Assembly: GCF_016706325.1 (NCBI RefSeq)
Contig: NZ_JADJJX010000001.1
Location: forward strand, 1,550,001-1,614,000
DNA length: 64,000 nucleotides
Direction of reading: 5' to 3'
DNA from: Methanothrix sp.
GTDB taxonomy: Archaea > Halobacteriota > Methanosarcinia > Methanotrichales > Methanotrichaceae
Position 1 is the first letter of the stretch. Each line of letters opens with the position of its first letter. The position numbers and the translations under genes are program-made. This document shows, piece after piece, positions 34,670 to 42,160 of the stretch. The notes beneath the pieces were generated by a model. The model saw nothing but the letters and a program-made list of their open reading frames with translations. It searched no databases and was not told the origin of the DNA.

Positions 34670-35047
34670 ATGGGCCGGAGCTTTGAGAGCCTGCGCATGG
34701 GGGTGAACGAGCTCTCTGCTCGCTGGACCAGGGCTGGCCGGGCATTGAAAAAGAGGGATCAGATTTACGCAAAAAAGCTCGCGGACATGGCAAAAATGCA
34801 CTCAAGCGAGGCATTCTATGCTCTGGATGATCCTTTGGAGGCTGCCGTATTTTCAGTCCTGATCGAGCTGTTGAAAGAGAGAGACTCGCAGAGAGATTCG
34901 AAGAGAGATCCTTCAAAGGATTCGAAGAGAGATCCTTCAGAGGATTCGAAGAGAGATCCTTCAGAGGATTCGAAGAGAGATCCTTCAGAGGATTTGCAGC
35001 CTGGACCCCTTTTCTCTCTTTCTTACTCCAAGGATCATTGCCCATAG
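34670..35047 (+). CDS. Hypothetical protein with C-terminal RDPSEDSK repeats (125 aa)
   Basis: The N-terminal 70 residues look like a real conserved domain (SFESLRMGVNELSARWTRAG, then SSEAFYALDDPLEAAVFSVLIELLKE, helical, charged). I have no function for it. After this the reading continues through four copies of a 24-bp repeat coding RDPSEDSK, which ends in a short unrelated tail. GGGAGG precedes the ATG by nine bases. The repeat tail is probably a disordered extension. It converges with the DUF1646 gene. Confidence 0.6.
   Translation: MGRSFESLRMGVNELSARWTRAGRALKKRDQIYAKKLADMAKMHSSEAFYALDDPLEAAVFSVLIELLKERDSQRDSKRDPSKDSKRDPSEDSKRDPSEDSKRDPSEDLQPGPLFSLSYSKDHCP
34895..34990. repeat. 24-bp tandem repeat, four copies, in frame
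   Basis: The unit is GATTCGAAGAGAGATCCTTC followed by A(A/G)AG; copies begin at 34895, 34919, 34943 and 34967. The first differs from the others by one base. It codes for an Arg-Asp-Pro-Ser-(Lys/Glu)-Asp-Ser-Lys unit. Confidence 0.9.
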
Positions 35048-35068
35048 GGGCGATGCACACGCACCGCC

Positions 35069-36160
35069 CTACAGTCCCAGTGTGGGATTGATTCCCAGAA
35101 TGAAGACCACGATGAAGTATATCGCATTCAATGCCAGTCCCATGGGAATTCCCAGCTTTGCCCATTCGCTGCTGGTGATCCCCAGCTTCCCTGCAGAGAT
35201 GATATTGGGGATGTTACCCGGTATCAGCATACCACCGGATATGAGCAGGCCGTACAGAGCGGCATTGATCTGGCTCTGGCTCATCGCCGGAGAGATCTCT
35301 GCAGCAGTGAGGGTCGCATTATCCAGGATGGCAGAGACCATGTTCACCCAGAAGAGGACATAATCGGGGATCTTGGTGAAATACTTGAATATGAGCACCT
35401 CCATGCCCGCCCCCAGCAGGAAGAGGGCTGAGACGAAGAGCCAGACCTTGGCCGCTCTGACGAATACCTCCCTCAAGCCGCCCTCATCCACAATCTCCTG
35501 TACCTCCGCCCTTGAGCCTCTTCTTCCCACATAGAAAGCCCCGAAGAGGGCGCATCCCAAAACCCCCAGAGTGATGAGTATGCCCAGCTGGTCTGCCAGG
35601 TACCAGAAGGTGGCATTATAGGGCGGGCCCTGCAGCTTGGTGACGGCAATGGTAGATAACGGCTCGCCCAGTGGAGTGAGGACAGCTCCCAGCACGATGG
35701 CAAAACAGGCGATGATAACCATTTTTATCTTATCGCTCCTTTCCAAGGGCATGAGGTTTGCGATCTCCACCAAGAACAAAGATGCAATGATGGCTGTGAT
35801 CAGGCTTGAGATCATTCCCAGGATGAATACAACTGCAGCGACAAAAACCGGCAACGGAATGGAATTGGTCAGTCTTCTGAGGGCTCTATTCATCGGCACC
35901 TTTCCATAGAAGAATATCAGTCCGGCAACGAACACTGCCGGGACTATGCCTTTTAGCACTGGCTCGCTCGCAGCCAACGCTATCAGATCAAGTCCCCACT
36001 TGCTGGTAATGGTGACAGCCGTCGCCCCCATGATGAACAGGAACGCCTCCAGATTCTGCTCCACCATCTTAACCTTGAAGGGGAAGATCAATACAATTAA
36101 AAAGATTATAAACAGGCCTATATCGGTCAGTGTAACTGCCTCATCTGCAATCTCAATCAT
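35069..36160 (-). CDS. Predicted cation transporter (DUF1646)
   Basis: 363 residues with about ten membrane segments. The segments LFIMGATAVTITSKWGLDL, GAVLTPLGEPLSTIAVTKL and NATLTAAEISPAMS resemble the ion-transporter-like architecture of DUF1646 (COG4756), which includes polar motifs in helix breaks as in Na+/H+ antiporters. The ion is not known. The neighbouring upstream gene is a carboxymuconolactone-decarboxylase-like protein on the same strand, 26 bases away. Confidence 0.8.
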   Translation of the reverse strand: MIEIADEAVTLTDIGLFIIFLIVLIFPFKVKMVEQNLEAFLFIMGATAVTITSKWGLDLIALAASEPVLKGIVPAVFVAGLIFFYGKVPMNRALRRLTNSIPLPVFVAAVVFILGMISSLITAIIASLFLVEIANLMPLERSDKIKMVIIACFAIVLGAVLTPLGEPLSTIAVTKLQGPPYNATFWYLADQLGILITLGVLGCALFGAFYVGRRGSRAEVQEIVDEGGLREVFVRAAKVWLFVSALFLLGAGMEVLIFKYFTKIPDYVLFWVNMVSAILDNATLTAAEISPAMSQSQINAALYGLLISGGMLIPGNIPNIISAGKLGITSSEWAKLGIPMGLALNAIYFIVVFILGINPTLGL

Positions 36161-36186
36161 TCAATGATCACCTAATAGTCAATATT

Positions 36187-36519
36187 TCAATCCCTGGGCC
36201 TTGCCTGAATCTCGCTGCACCTGCCCGTCAGCTCACAGATGGTGCAGGCTGCAGGCTCCTCCTCCCGATGAGCAGCAGCCGAGGAGAGCACGCTGCTTGT
36301 ACAGAGGTCTCCAGCGAAAAATACCGCCGCTGCGATCTGATCGTTCGGTATGCCCAGCTTGCAAGCGGCCCGAATATGCAACCTCAGATAATGGCTGCTT
36401 CTGATGGCTGCCAAGACCGATATGGAGATCAACTCCACTGTCCTCTCATCCAGGAAAGAGCTTTCTTTTATGGCGTTATTGCACTGCGCCACAGCATCCA
36501 GGTCAACTTCAAAGCCCAT
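36187..36519 (-). CDS. Carboxymuconolactone decarboxylase-like (AhpD-fold) protein
   Basis: 110 residues with the CMD helical core: LDERTVELISISVLAAIRS and LHIRAACKLGIPNDQIAAAVFFAGD. Usual AhpD-type redox members have a CxxC before the conserved His; that pair is absent here (HYLRLHIRAA), though several cysteines lie near the C terminus (CTSSVL, CTICELTGRC). The late CxxC...C could bind metal. Enzymatic role is not clear. It is probably in one transcript with the DUF1646 transporter. Confidence 0.7.
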   Translation of the reverse strand: MGFEVDLDAVAQCNNAIKESSFLDERTVELISISVLAAIRSSHYLRLHIRAACKLGIPNDQIAAAVFFAGDLCTSSVLSSAAAHREEEPAACTICELTGRCSEIQARPRD

Positions 36520-36870
36520 GATAGTACCCCCTGCAAATCAGAGTGAAGAGAGCAGTCTCAGGATTCCAGGCTGCTCCTGCATCCATTTTTGTATCCTATA
36601 CGCCGACAACTGATTTGCAGATATGAGGACAAGATCGCATACTATATTATCAACATTGCGGTCTAAATTAGATAAAAACTTAATTTCAGCCAAATTTTGA
36701 AAAATCAATTGATCAATTTATTGTGAAATACGCAAATTCATAAATAGACATTTTCCTGTTAAAGATATTTTAAAATAGATCTTTTAGAATTGGAGATCGA
36801 TGACTCAGAAGGCGAGGCAGGGGCAAGCTCAGATATATGTTATATTATGATAAATATAGGCCGATCTGGA
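36520..36870. other. AT-rich intergenic region
   Basis: About 350 bases, strongly A/T-rich between 36640 and 36780, with several TATA-like sequences (for example TTTTAAAATAGATC near 36767). It probably holds the leftward promoter of the CMD-like gene. No ORF is supported. Confidence 0.45.
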
Positions 36871-37527
36871 TCAGCCTCGATTGGAGGGAGAATCATCGAA
36901 CTCGATCATCTTTTGAGTCTGGAATGATCCCACATATGACTGCTTACTTCTATTCATATAGATGGACCATCCCCTCCTGTTCTCGACATCCCACTTCCCT
37001 TCAAATGCAAGTGCAGTATCGTAGATCATCGAGTTGTTATGAAGGCCAAGGGACCTCATCAGACTGGTCTCACTCTGGTCCAGGTGGCTGGTGTTGAATC
37101 TCTCGCTGACAGAAGCGCCAGTGCCGTTTTCGAATAAGGGCAGCCTCATGCTCTTTTTGTTCTTGAGCTCTCCTCCTGTAAAGACAAGATCGCCCCTCTG
37201 GCTGAATTCAACCTCCTCTCGAACCTTGCTCATGTTTCTGAGGGACTCGAAGCTGATCGATCCTGAGCCTTTCATCCAGCCGCTGGAATCAATCGAGCGG
37301 TCATGGAATGCTCCTTTTATCGAGAGCTCTCCTGAGCCTCTCACCGTCGATGACTCCTCAAAGCGGAAACCCTTTTTTGCACCATCCTCCCGGGCCGGGC
37401 CCGGAGCGGAATGGGACCCGCTGCCATCATGGCTATGGCCTATTGCCCCCGCGCAGCAGAAGAGAACTGCAGCCAGAGCTATCAACGTCGCAGCTACGGG
37501 GATCAAAGAGGCCAGGTTCCCTTTCAC
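36871..37527 (-). CDS. Secreted protein of unknown function
   Basis: 218 residues with a signal peptide (LIPVAATLIALAAVLFCCAGAIG) followed by GHSHDGSGSHS, a His-containing mature N terminus. The rest is beta-rich, Ser-rich, with NxS/T sites and the phrase SYVGSFQTQKMIEFDD, shared in part with the secreted protein at 29567-30454. No domain recognised. Confidence 0.6.
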   Translation of the reverse strand: MKGNLASLIPVAATLIALAAVLFCCAGAIGHSHDGSGSHSAPGPAREDGAKKGFRFEESSTVRGSGELSIKGAFHDRSIDSSGWMKGSGSISFESLRNMSKVREEVEFSQRGDLVFTGGELKNKKSMRLPLFENGTGASVSERFNTSHLDQSETSLMRSLGLHNNSMIYDTALAFEGKWDVENRRGWSIYMNRSKQSYVGSFQTQKMIEFDDSPSNRG

Positions 37528-37659
37528 TATTATGATGGTGCCATTTTCAGATTATTAATCTTTTGGACCTTCGCTAAATTGCGCGGGTATTGTACTGAAA
37601 AGAATTCTTAGCTCATCGCTGAATTGTGTGGGCGATATACTGCAGAGATGGAGCGGACC

Positions 37660-38130
37660 CCCGGAGCGGACAAAAAGTTCGGCGATGCCGAATCGTGGAG
37701 GTATGGAGAAGACCAGGCGGCGCTACAACCAGAACTTCAAGATATCAGTAATATCCGAGCTTGGGGCTGACAAGCCACTGCTCAGAATGCCCGAGAATAT
37801 GGCCTCCATCCGAGCCCTCCTTGCCGATGGAAGGCAGAGCTGGCCGAAGATCCCGAACAAGCATTCAGAGGCAACGGAAATAGGTACAAAGATAAGGCGA
37901 AGATTGCAGAATTGCAGAGGCCTCACGGCCAGGCTCATGCCTAATTTGATCTCTCAAAATAGCATTCACCATGATCCAAAGGAAGGTTCGCGAGTAGAGG
38001 CTAAAGCCGGTGTTGAGAGGCGGCATATGATCATTCAGGAAGCTCAATTGGATGGCCTTCAGCTGCCAATATCTCACTTCTGCCTGGCGCTCGGCTCGAT
38101 GTGAGTGGCAGTGGTTACTATGAATAAGGA
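37660..38130 (+). pseudogene. Degenerate IS3-family transposase remnant
   Basis: An orfA start is visible with GTGGAGGT before the ATG at 37703, and residues RRRYNQNFKISVISEL in one frame. The frame then changes to AREYGLHPSPPCRWKAELAE and AFRGNGNRYKDKAKIAELQ before an early stop. A later piece, LDVSGSGYYE (around 38098-38127), matches the start of the orfB integrase region. The catalytic part is missing. A possible left end is the GGAGCGGACCCCCGGAGCGG repeat near 37650. Confidence 0.7.
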
Positions 38131-38245
38131 AATATGAATGCAATGGCGGGCAATGCCGTCAGTCCTGGCAGAAGATCTAAAAACTATTAAAAATATAAAA
38201 AAGCCGGGCTGCAATAAAAGAGAGGGCGTTTGAGCCTGATCAGGC

Positions 38246-38560
38246 TCAAGGCTGCAGATTCTCGATCTGAGCGCGCACTGCTTTCAGATCTTCCTCCAGA
38301 TTCCTGGCTACTGCCTCCAGATAATCTCTCTTTTCCTCTGGAGTAGGCTGACGGAAGGGCACGTCTGGAATATAGCCAAATCCTCTGCCATAGCCAATGC
38401 CATAGCCTCTGCCATAACCCATGCCGAAACCTCTGCCATAGCCCCTGCCATAACCCATGCCGAAACCTGCTGCCCGGCGGCACCAGGGATTATAATATCC
38501 TGCAGCTCTATTCCCGCGAGGGCCCATCCACCAGGGCCCCGTAAAATCTCCCCATGGCAT
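38246..38560 (-). CDS. DUF5320-family Gly/Tyr-rich protein
   Basis: 104 residues. It opens with MPWGDFTGPWWMGPRGNRA, the family signature, followed by a Gly-Tyr-Arg-rich centre (GMGYGRGYGRGFGMGYG) and a C-terminal coiled coil (PEEKRDYLEAVARNLEEDL). DUF5320 proteins often occur near DUF134 regulators and Mrp/NifX-type Fe-S or metal-cofactor genes; their job is not established. This one is divergent from a DUF134 gene, with Mrp further along. Confidence 0.85.
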   Translation of the reverse strand: MPWGDFTGPWWMGPRGNRAAGYYNPWCRRAAGFGMGYGRGYGRGFGMGYGRGYGIGYGRGFGYIPDVPFRQPTPEEKRDYLEAVARNLEEDLKAVRAQIENLQP

Positions 38561-38743
38561 ACCTATTACACCTCACATTACATTTTATATTTTACATATT
38601 TATATGGACTTATGGCGGAAGGCATGCTGGACTTGCAATGCCAGCTGAGCCTTCTGTCCAAGTAATAGTAACTTATGAGAAAAAGTATTTAAATCTTTCT
38701 GTGTAGTAAGATTGAAATACACCCCGCCTGCATAACAAGGAGC

Positions 38744-39205
38744 ATGTCTCCTTGTAGAGGAAGAAGGAGGGGAAGGCGGTGGATATCAGAGGTCCCCTCT
38801 GTGAGAAGCTTCTTGCCTGAGGGCTGTCCCAGAGTGGAGGGCGTCTCCATCACCTTGGAGGAGTTGGAGGCCGTGCGGCTGGTGGATCTCCTGGATCTGA
38901 ATCAGGAGGAGGCGGCATTCTTTATGGGGATCTCCAGAAAGGCCTTCTGGAACGACCTGATGAATGCCAGAAAGAAGATCTCTGCCGCCCTGGTCTACGG
39001 CATGGGCCTGAGAATTGAGGGTGGCAGCTTTGCCCTGCGAGGAGAGGCAGCATCAGGGAGCGCAGAGTCTCAGGAGCATCAGAAGGAGATGGCGCTGATG
39101 GAAAGGGAGATAGAACTCCTCAGCTCAAGGCTGGAATATCTTAACAGGAGGATGGCCGCCCAAATGGGCAAAGAGAGGGCCGCTCTCAGCCTTGAAGAGG
39201 GATAA
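38744..39205 (+). CDS. DUF134-family predicted DNA-binding protein
   Basis: 153 residues. The N terminus is strongly basic (MSPCRGRRRGRRWISE), followed by the sigma-70 region-4-like helix-turn-helix VRLVDLLDLNQEEAAFFMGISRKAFWNDL. A C-terminal coiled coil (REIELLSSRLEYLNRRM) is an extension beyond the usual domain. It probably regulates the divergent DUF5320 gene; the shared intergenic region has an AT-rich centre near 38580-38700. Confidence 0.85.
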   Translation: MSPCRGRRRGRRWISEVPSVRSFLPEGCPRVEGVSITLEELEAVRLVDLLDLNQEEAAFFMGISRKAFWNDLMNARKKISAALVYGMGLRIEGGSFALRGEAASGSAESQEHQKEMALMEREIELLSSRLEYLNRRMAAQMGKERAALSLEEG

Positions 39206-39352
39206 TCCAGGCAAGCCAGCCCCGCGGGAGCGGGGAGAGAATGAAGATATAAAGAAGGATCCCTGAGAGGATTTAAAACCTCTCAAGGCCGTCGATTTTC
39301 TCTGAACAGGTCAAAGTGCGATCTCTCTGTGATCACGGCGATCAAAGTGCAA

Positions 39353-39805
39353 TCAAAGAGCAGTCCTCCACATCCCATCCTGATTCACTCGCAGGGTGGA
39401 GTGTTTCTGCGCATAGCTCACTGTCTCTGTCCAGTTCTTCTGAAAAGGGGCCCACTGCATTGCTGCCAGAGAGCTTTGTCTGAACTCAGAGCCACGGGGC
39501 TCATCGCTGGGTGGATAGCTCTCCCCAGAATAGGTCCCCCAGGATCCTGAATATGGATACTTGCCCAGCCGGACCACATCCGGGCGGGGATAATAGTATC
39601 GCGAGGCATAAGAATAGCCCTGGCTGCCGGAGGGAACGGGCATATAGAATATCGGATCTGAGAAGTAGGGCAATACATCGTTGCGGTCGATCGGCCCCAC
39701 ATACCCGCCCTCCAGCCAGTCGCCTGAGGATGAGCCGATCAGGAGCAAAAGGGCGGCAAATAGAATCAAGGGGAAAAGGATTCTGCCAGTTGTCATCATT
39801 CTCAC
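39353..39805 (-). CDS. Secreted protein with WLEGGYVGPIDR mature N terminus
   Basis: 150 residues. A signal peptide (ILFPLILFAALLLLIGSSSG) is followed by DWLEGGYVGPIDRNDV and a Tyr/Pro/Ser-rich remainder (SYASRYYYPRPDVVRLGKYPYSG). The first mature residues closely match DFLQGGYVGSGDRS in the secreted protein at 41306-42013, so this is probably a sorting, anchoring or assembly motif. Function unknown. Confidence 0.65.
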   Translation of the reverse strand: MRMMTTGRILFPLILFAALLLLIGSSSGDWLEGGYVGPIDRNDVLPYFSDPIFYMPVPSGSQGYSYASRYYYPRPDVVRLGKYPYSGSWGTYSGESYPPSDEPRGSEFRQSSLAAMQWAPFQKNWTETVSYAQKHSTLRVNQDGMWRTAL

Positions 39806-39924
39806 CTGCGGCCATAAATGCGCCCATTGGATTTAATGCTATTTCTCCAAAGAATTAAATAGAAGCTCTCATAGGCTCTTAAATCTGCTGAATAAAAGAG
39901 CAACGATCATACCCTGGTGTTAAG

Positions 39925-40809
39925 ATGAATCCATCCCCTTCAAGTAAGAGCAGCCCTGATAGCTGCGAAGGCGTCTGCAGTTCATGCGCCGAGAAAGAAA
40001 AGTGCACTGATCCCAGAGCCCGGCAAAGCCAGATCGATGAACGGCTGAGACAGATCAGGTACAAGATCGCAATCGCAAGCGGAAAAGGAGGCGTGGGCAA
40101 GAGCACAGTCACTGTGAACCTGGCCGCTGCCCTGCGGGAGCAGGGCTATAAGGTGGGCATCCTGGACGGCGACATCACAGGCCCGGATATACCAAAGCTC
40201 CTGGGAATAGAGGATCAGAAGCTTATCCCCGGCCCCTCAGGCCTTGAGCCGGCAGATGCTGATGGGATCAAGGCGGTCTCTATGGCCCTTCTCCTGCAGA
40301 GCCGGGACTCCCCTGTGGTCTGGAGGGGGCCCATGAAGATGGCTGCCCTAAAGCAGTTCATCGGAGAGGTCAATTGGGGCGAGCTGGACTTCCTTTTGGT
40401 GGACCTGCCCCCAGGAACCAGCGATGAGCCCATAAGCATTGCCCAGCTCATTCCGGGCCTCGATGGGGCGATTGTGGTCACCACCCCTCAGGAGGTAGCG
40501 CTTCTCGATTCTCGAAAAGCGGTCAACATGTTCCTGATGATGAATGTGCCCATGCTGGGGATTGTGGAGAACATGAGCGGGCTGGTCTGCCCCCACTGCG
40601 GCCAGAGAATTGAGGTTTTCAAGACGGGAGGGGGAGAGAATGCAGCCAGAGAGCTGGGTGTGCCGTTCCTGGGAGCTATCCCTCTGGACACGGAGATAGG
40701 AAGGCTGGGCGATATGGGAAAGACCTTTGCCAATAAAGATACCGCCGCTGCCAGGTCATTCGAGGGGATCGTAAAATCGATTCTGGCTCAACTGGAGGGA
40801 AAACCATAA
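39925..40809 (+). CDS. Mrp/NBP35-type P-loop ATPase for Fe-S cluster transfer
   Basis: 294 residues. An N-terminal Cys motif (CEGVCSSCAEKEKC, about residues 13-26) is of the NBP35 type and can hold an Fe-S cluster. The deviant Walker A ASGKGGVGKSTVTVNLAA follows near residue 52, with DGDITGPDIPKLLG. The C-terminal CPHCG near residue 221 is the second conserved Cys pair of the family. These proteins act as cytoplasmic scaffolds or carriers for [4Fe-4S] clusters, heavily needed in methanogens. The ATG follows GGTG. DUF134 and DUF5320 genes lie upstream. Confidence 0.9.
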   Translation: MNPSPSSKSSPDSCEGVCSSCAEKEKCTDPRARQSQIDERLRQIRYKIAIASGKGGVGKSTVTVNLAAALREQGYKVGILDGDITGPDIPKLLGIEDQKLIPGPSGLEPADADGIKAVSMALLLQSRDSPVVWRGPMKMAALKQFIGEVNWGELDFLLVDLPPGTSDEPISIAQLIPGLDGAIVVTTPQEVALLDSRKAVNMFLMMNVPMLGIVENMSGLVCPHCGQRIEVFKTGGGENAARELGVPFLGAIPLDTEIGRLGDMGKTFANKDTAAARSFEGIVKSILAQLEGKP

Positions 40810-40904
40810 TCTTTCCCTCAAGCGTCCAAAGATATTTAATTGATAAAAGCCATCGATATCTAATATAAACAGGAATAGGTCGCCTTCTGAGGAGGTCAAT
40901 AAAA

Positions 40905-41180
40905 GTGGACAGATTTCTTGGCATAGTGAAGGATGGCAGATTCTCTATAGTGCTGCCCCGTCCTCAATGTTGTACCGTCAGGCTCACAAGAATAATGAAG
41001 CCAGCATCGATAGCAGAAGAACTGGTAACCTCACATGAGATAGACCTGGCTGAATATGAAGGCAAAGCCATCATGGTAACTGGCTCTCTCCCCGAGCACA
41101 AGGGATGGCTATATGAGGCCACAGTGATAGATCAGTCCGGCCCTATATTGACTGAGGTTGTAAAGGAACTGTTCAGATAG
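40905..41180 (+). CDS. Small conserved hypothetical protein (91 aa)
   Basis: 91 residues with beta-rich pattern and no signal peptide: FLGIVKDGRFSIVLPRPQ, then EYEGKAIMVTGSLPEHKGWLYEATVIDQSGPILTEVV. The alternating strands look OB-fold-like, as in small nucleic-acid-binding proteins, but this is impression only. The GTG start follows GGAGGT with good spacing. It lies 95 bases after mrp in the same direction. Confidence 0.6.
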   Translation: MDRFLGIVKDGRFSIVLPRPQCCTVRLTRIMKPASIAEELVTSHEIDLAEYEGKAIMVTGSLPEHKGWLYEATVIDQSGPILTEVVKELFR

Positions 41181-41305
41181 ACTGCTGCTCATACTGAGCC
41201 CTGACTATATCCCCCTCCTTTTTAGCTCATCCTTCAGCCAATATCATAAAACCCCGAGCGCAATGGATAGAAAGAAGGGCGCTATCTCTTCTCAAGGGTG
41301 ATTTG

Positions 41306-42013
41306 ATGAATTACAGGATAAATAGCAGAATTATTATCTGCATAGCAGGACTTATCACGTGTCTGCTTGCTGGTTTTGCATCAGGAGAGGGGGATTTTCT
41401 CCAGGGAGGATATGTTGGCAGCGGGGATCGTTCCATGGCTGATCCAGGCATATCCGGCATGCTTCAGTGGCTGGACCGGCCGGTCAGCCTGCCATGGTAC
41501 AGCTCCGAGTCCAGCTTCTATAAACAGGCTGCACCTGATGCCACATTCACCCCCTATAAAGAGTACTATACCACCCTGGGCTCGGCTGGTGGGAGTGCCG
41601 CCGGCAGCGGGATCATAAGCAATCCGGCCAAGTACGATATCGCCGGGAAATCCCCCTCCAGGGTATACTATGGCAGCGGGACAGGATTGCCGTTCTCCCA
41701 GTACTCGTCCTCGGCTCAATCCCAGAGCAGCGAGCTGTGGATTCACGGGGAGTCCAGCTGGACCCAGTATGTGATATGCCCTGCAGGAACCTGGCTGCAA
41801 CTGATCGCCCACGCCCCGGCTGGGGGGACTGCAGGCTTCTATCAGATGATCCAGACGGATGCCACCACCTCCAGGTACAGCACCTATCAATTCAGCCCGG
41901 GCTACAACAGCATGAACTTCCAGGCGGATGCAATAGGAAGGCATATGCTCTACTTTGTGATAGGCAGCCAGCCCAGCAATGTGGTCATTGTGGATGTGCT
42001 GGCCCAGGCCTGA
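41306..42013 (+). CDS. Secreted protein with FLQGGYVGSGDR mature N terminus
   Basis: About 235 residues. A signal peptide (IIICIAGLITCLLAGFASG) is followed by EGDFLQGGYVGSGDRS. The middle is rich in Ser, Gly and Tyr, and the C-terminal 100 residues form a beta-sandwich-like segment (ELWIHGESSWTQYVICPAG, NSMNFQADAIGRHMLYFVIG) that could bind ligand or assemble on the surface. It shares the post-signal motif with 39353-39805. The ATG follows GGGTGAT. Confidence 0.65.
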   Translation: MNYRINSRIIICIAGLITCLLAGFASGEGDFLQGGYVGSGDRSMADPGISGMLQWLDRPVSLPWYSSESSFYKQAAPDATFTPYKEYYTTLGSAGGSAAGSGIISNPAKYDIAGKSPSRVYYGSGTGLPFSQYSSSAQSQSSELWIHGESSWTQYVICPAGTWLQLIAHAPAGGTAGFYQMIQTDATTSRYSTYQFSPGYNSMNFQADAIGRHMLYFVIGSQPSNVVIVDVLAQA

Positions 42014-42160
42014 GGAAGAGGACGAGATATCAGCGGCATAGAGCAAGGCCAATCCCTTTTTTTGCTCGCCTGCCCTGGCAATTGGGTTTATATCCAGAGC
42101 AGGCATGTTTTTTTCTGATTTGACAGGCGAGAAGGGATTACAGATGAGGAGGGATTACAG

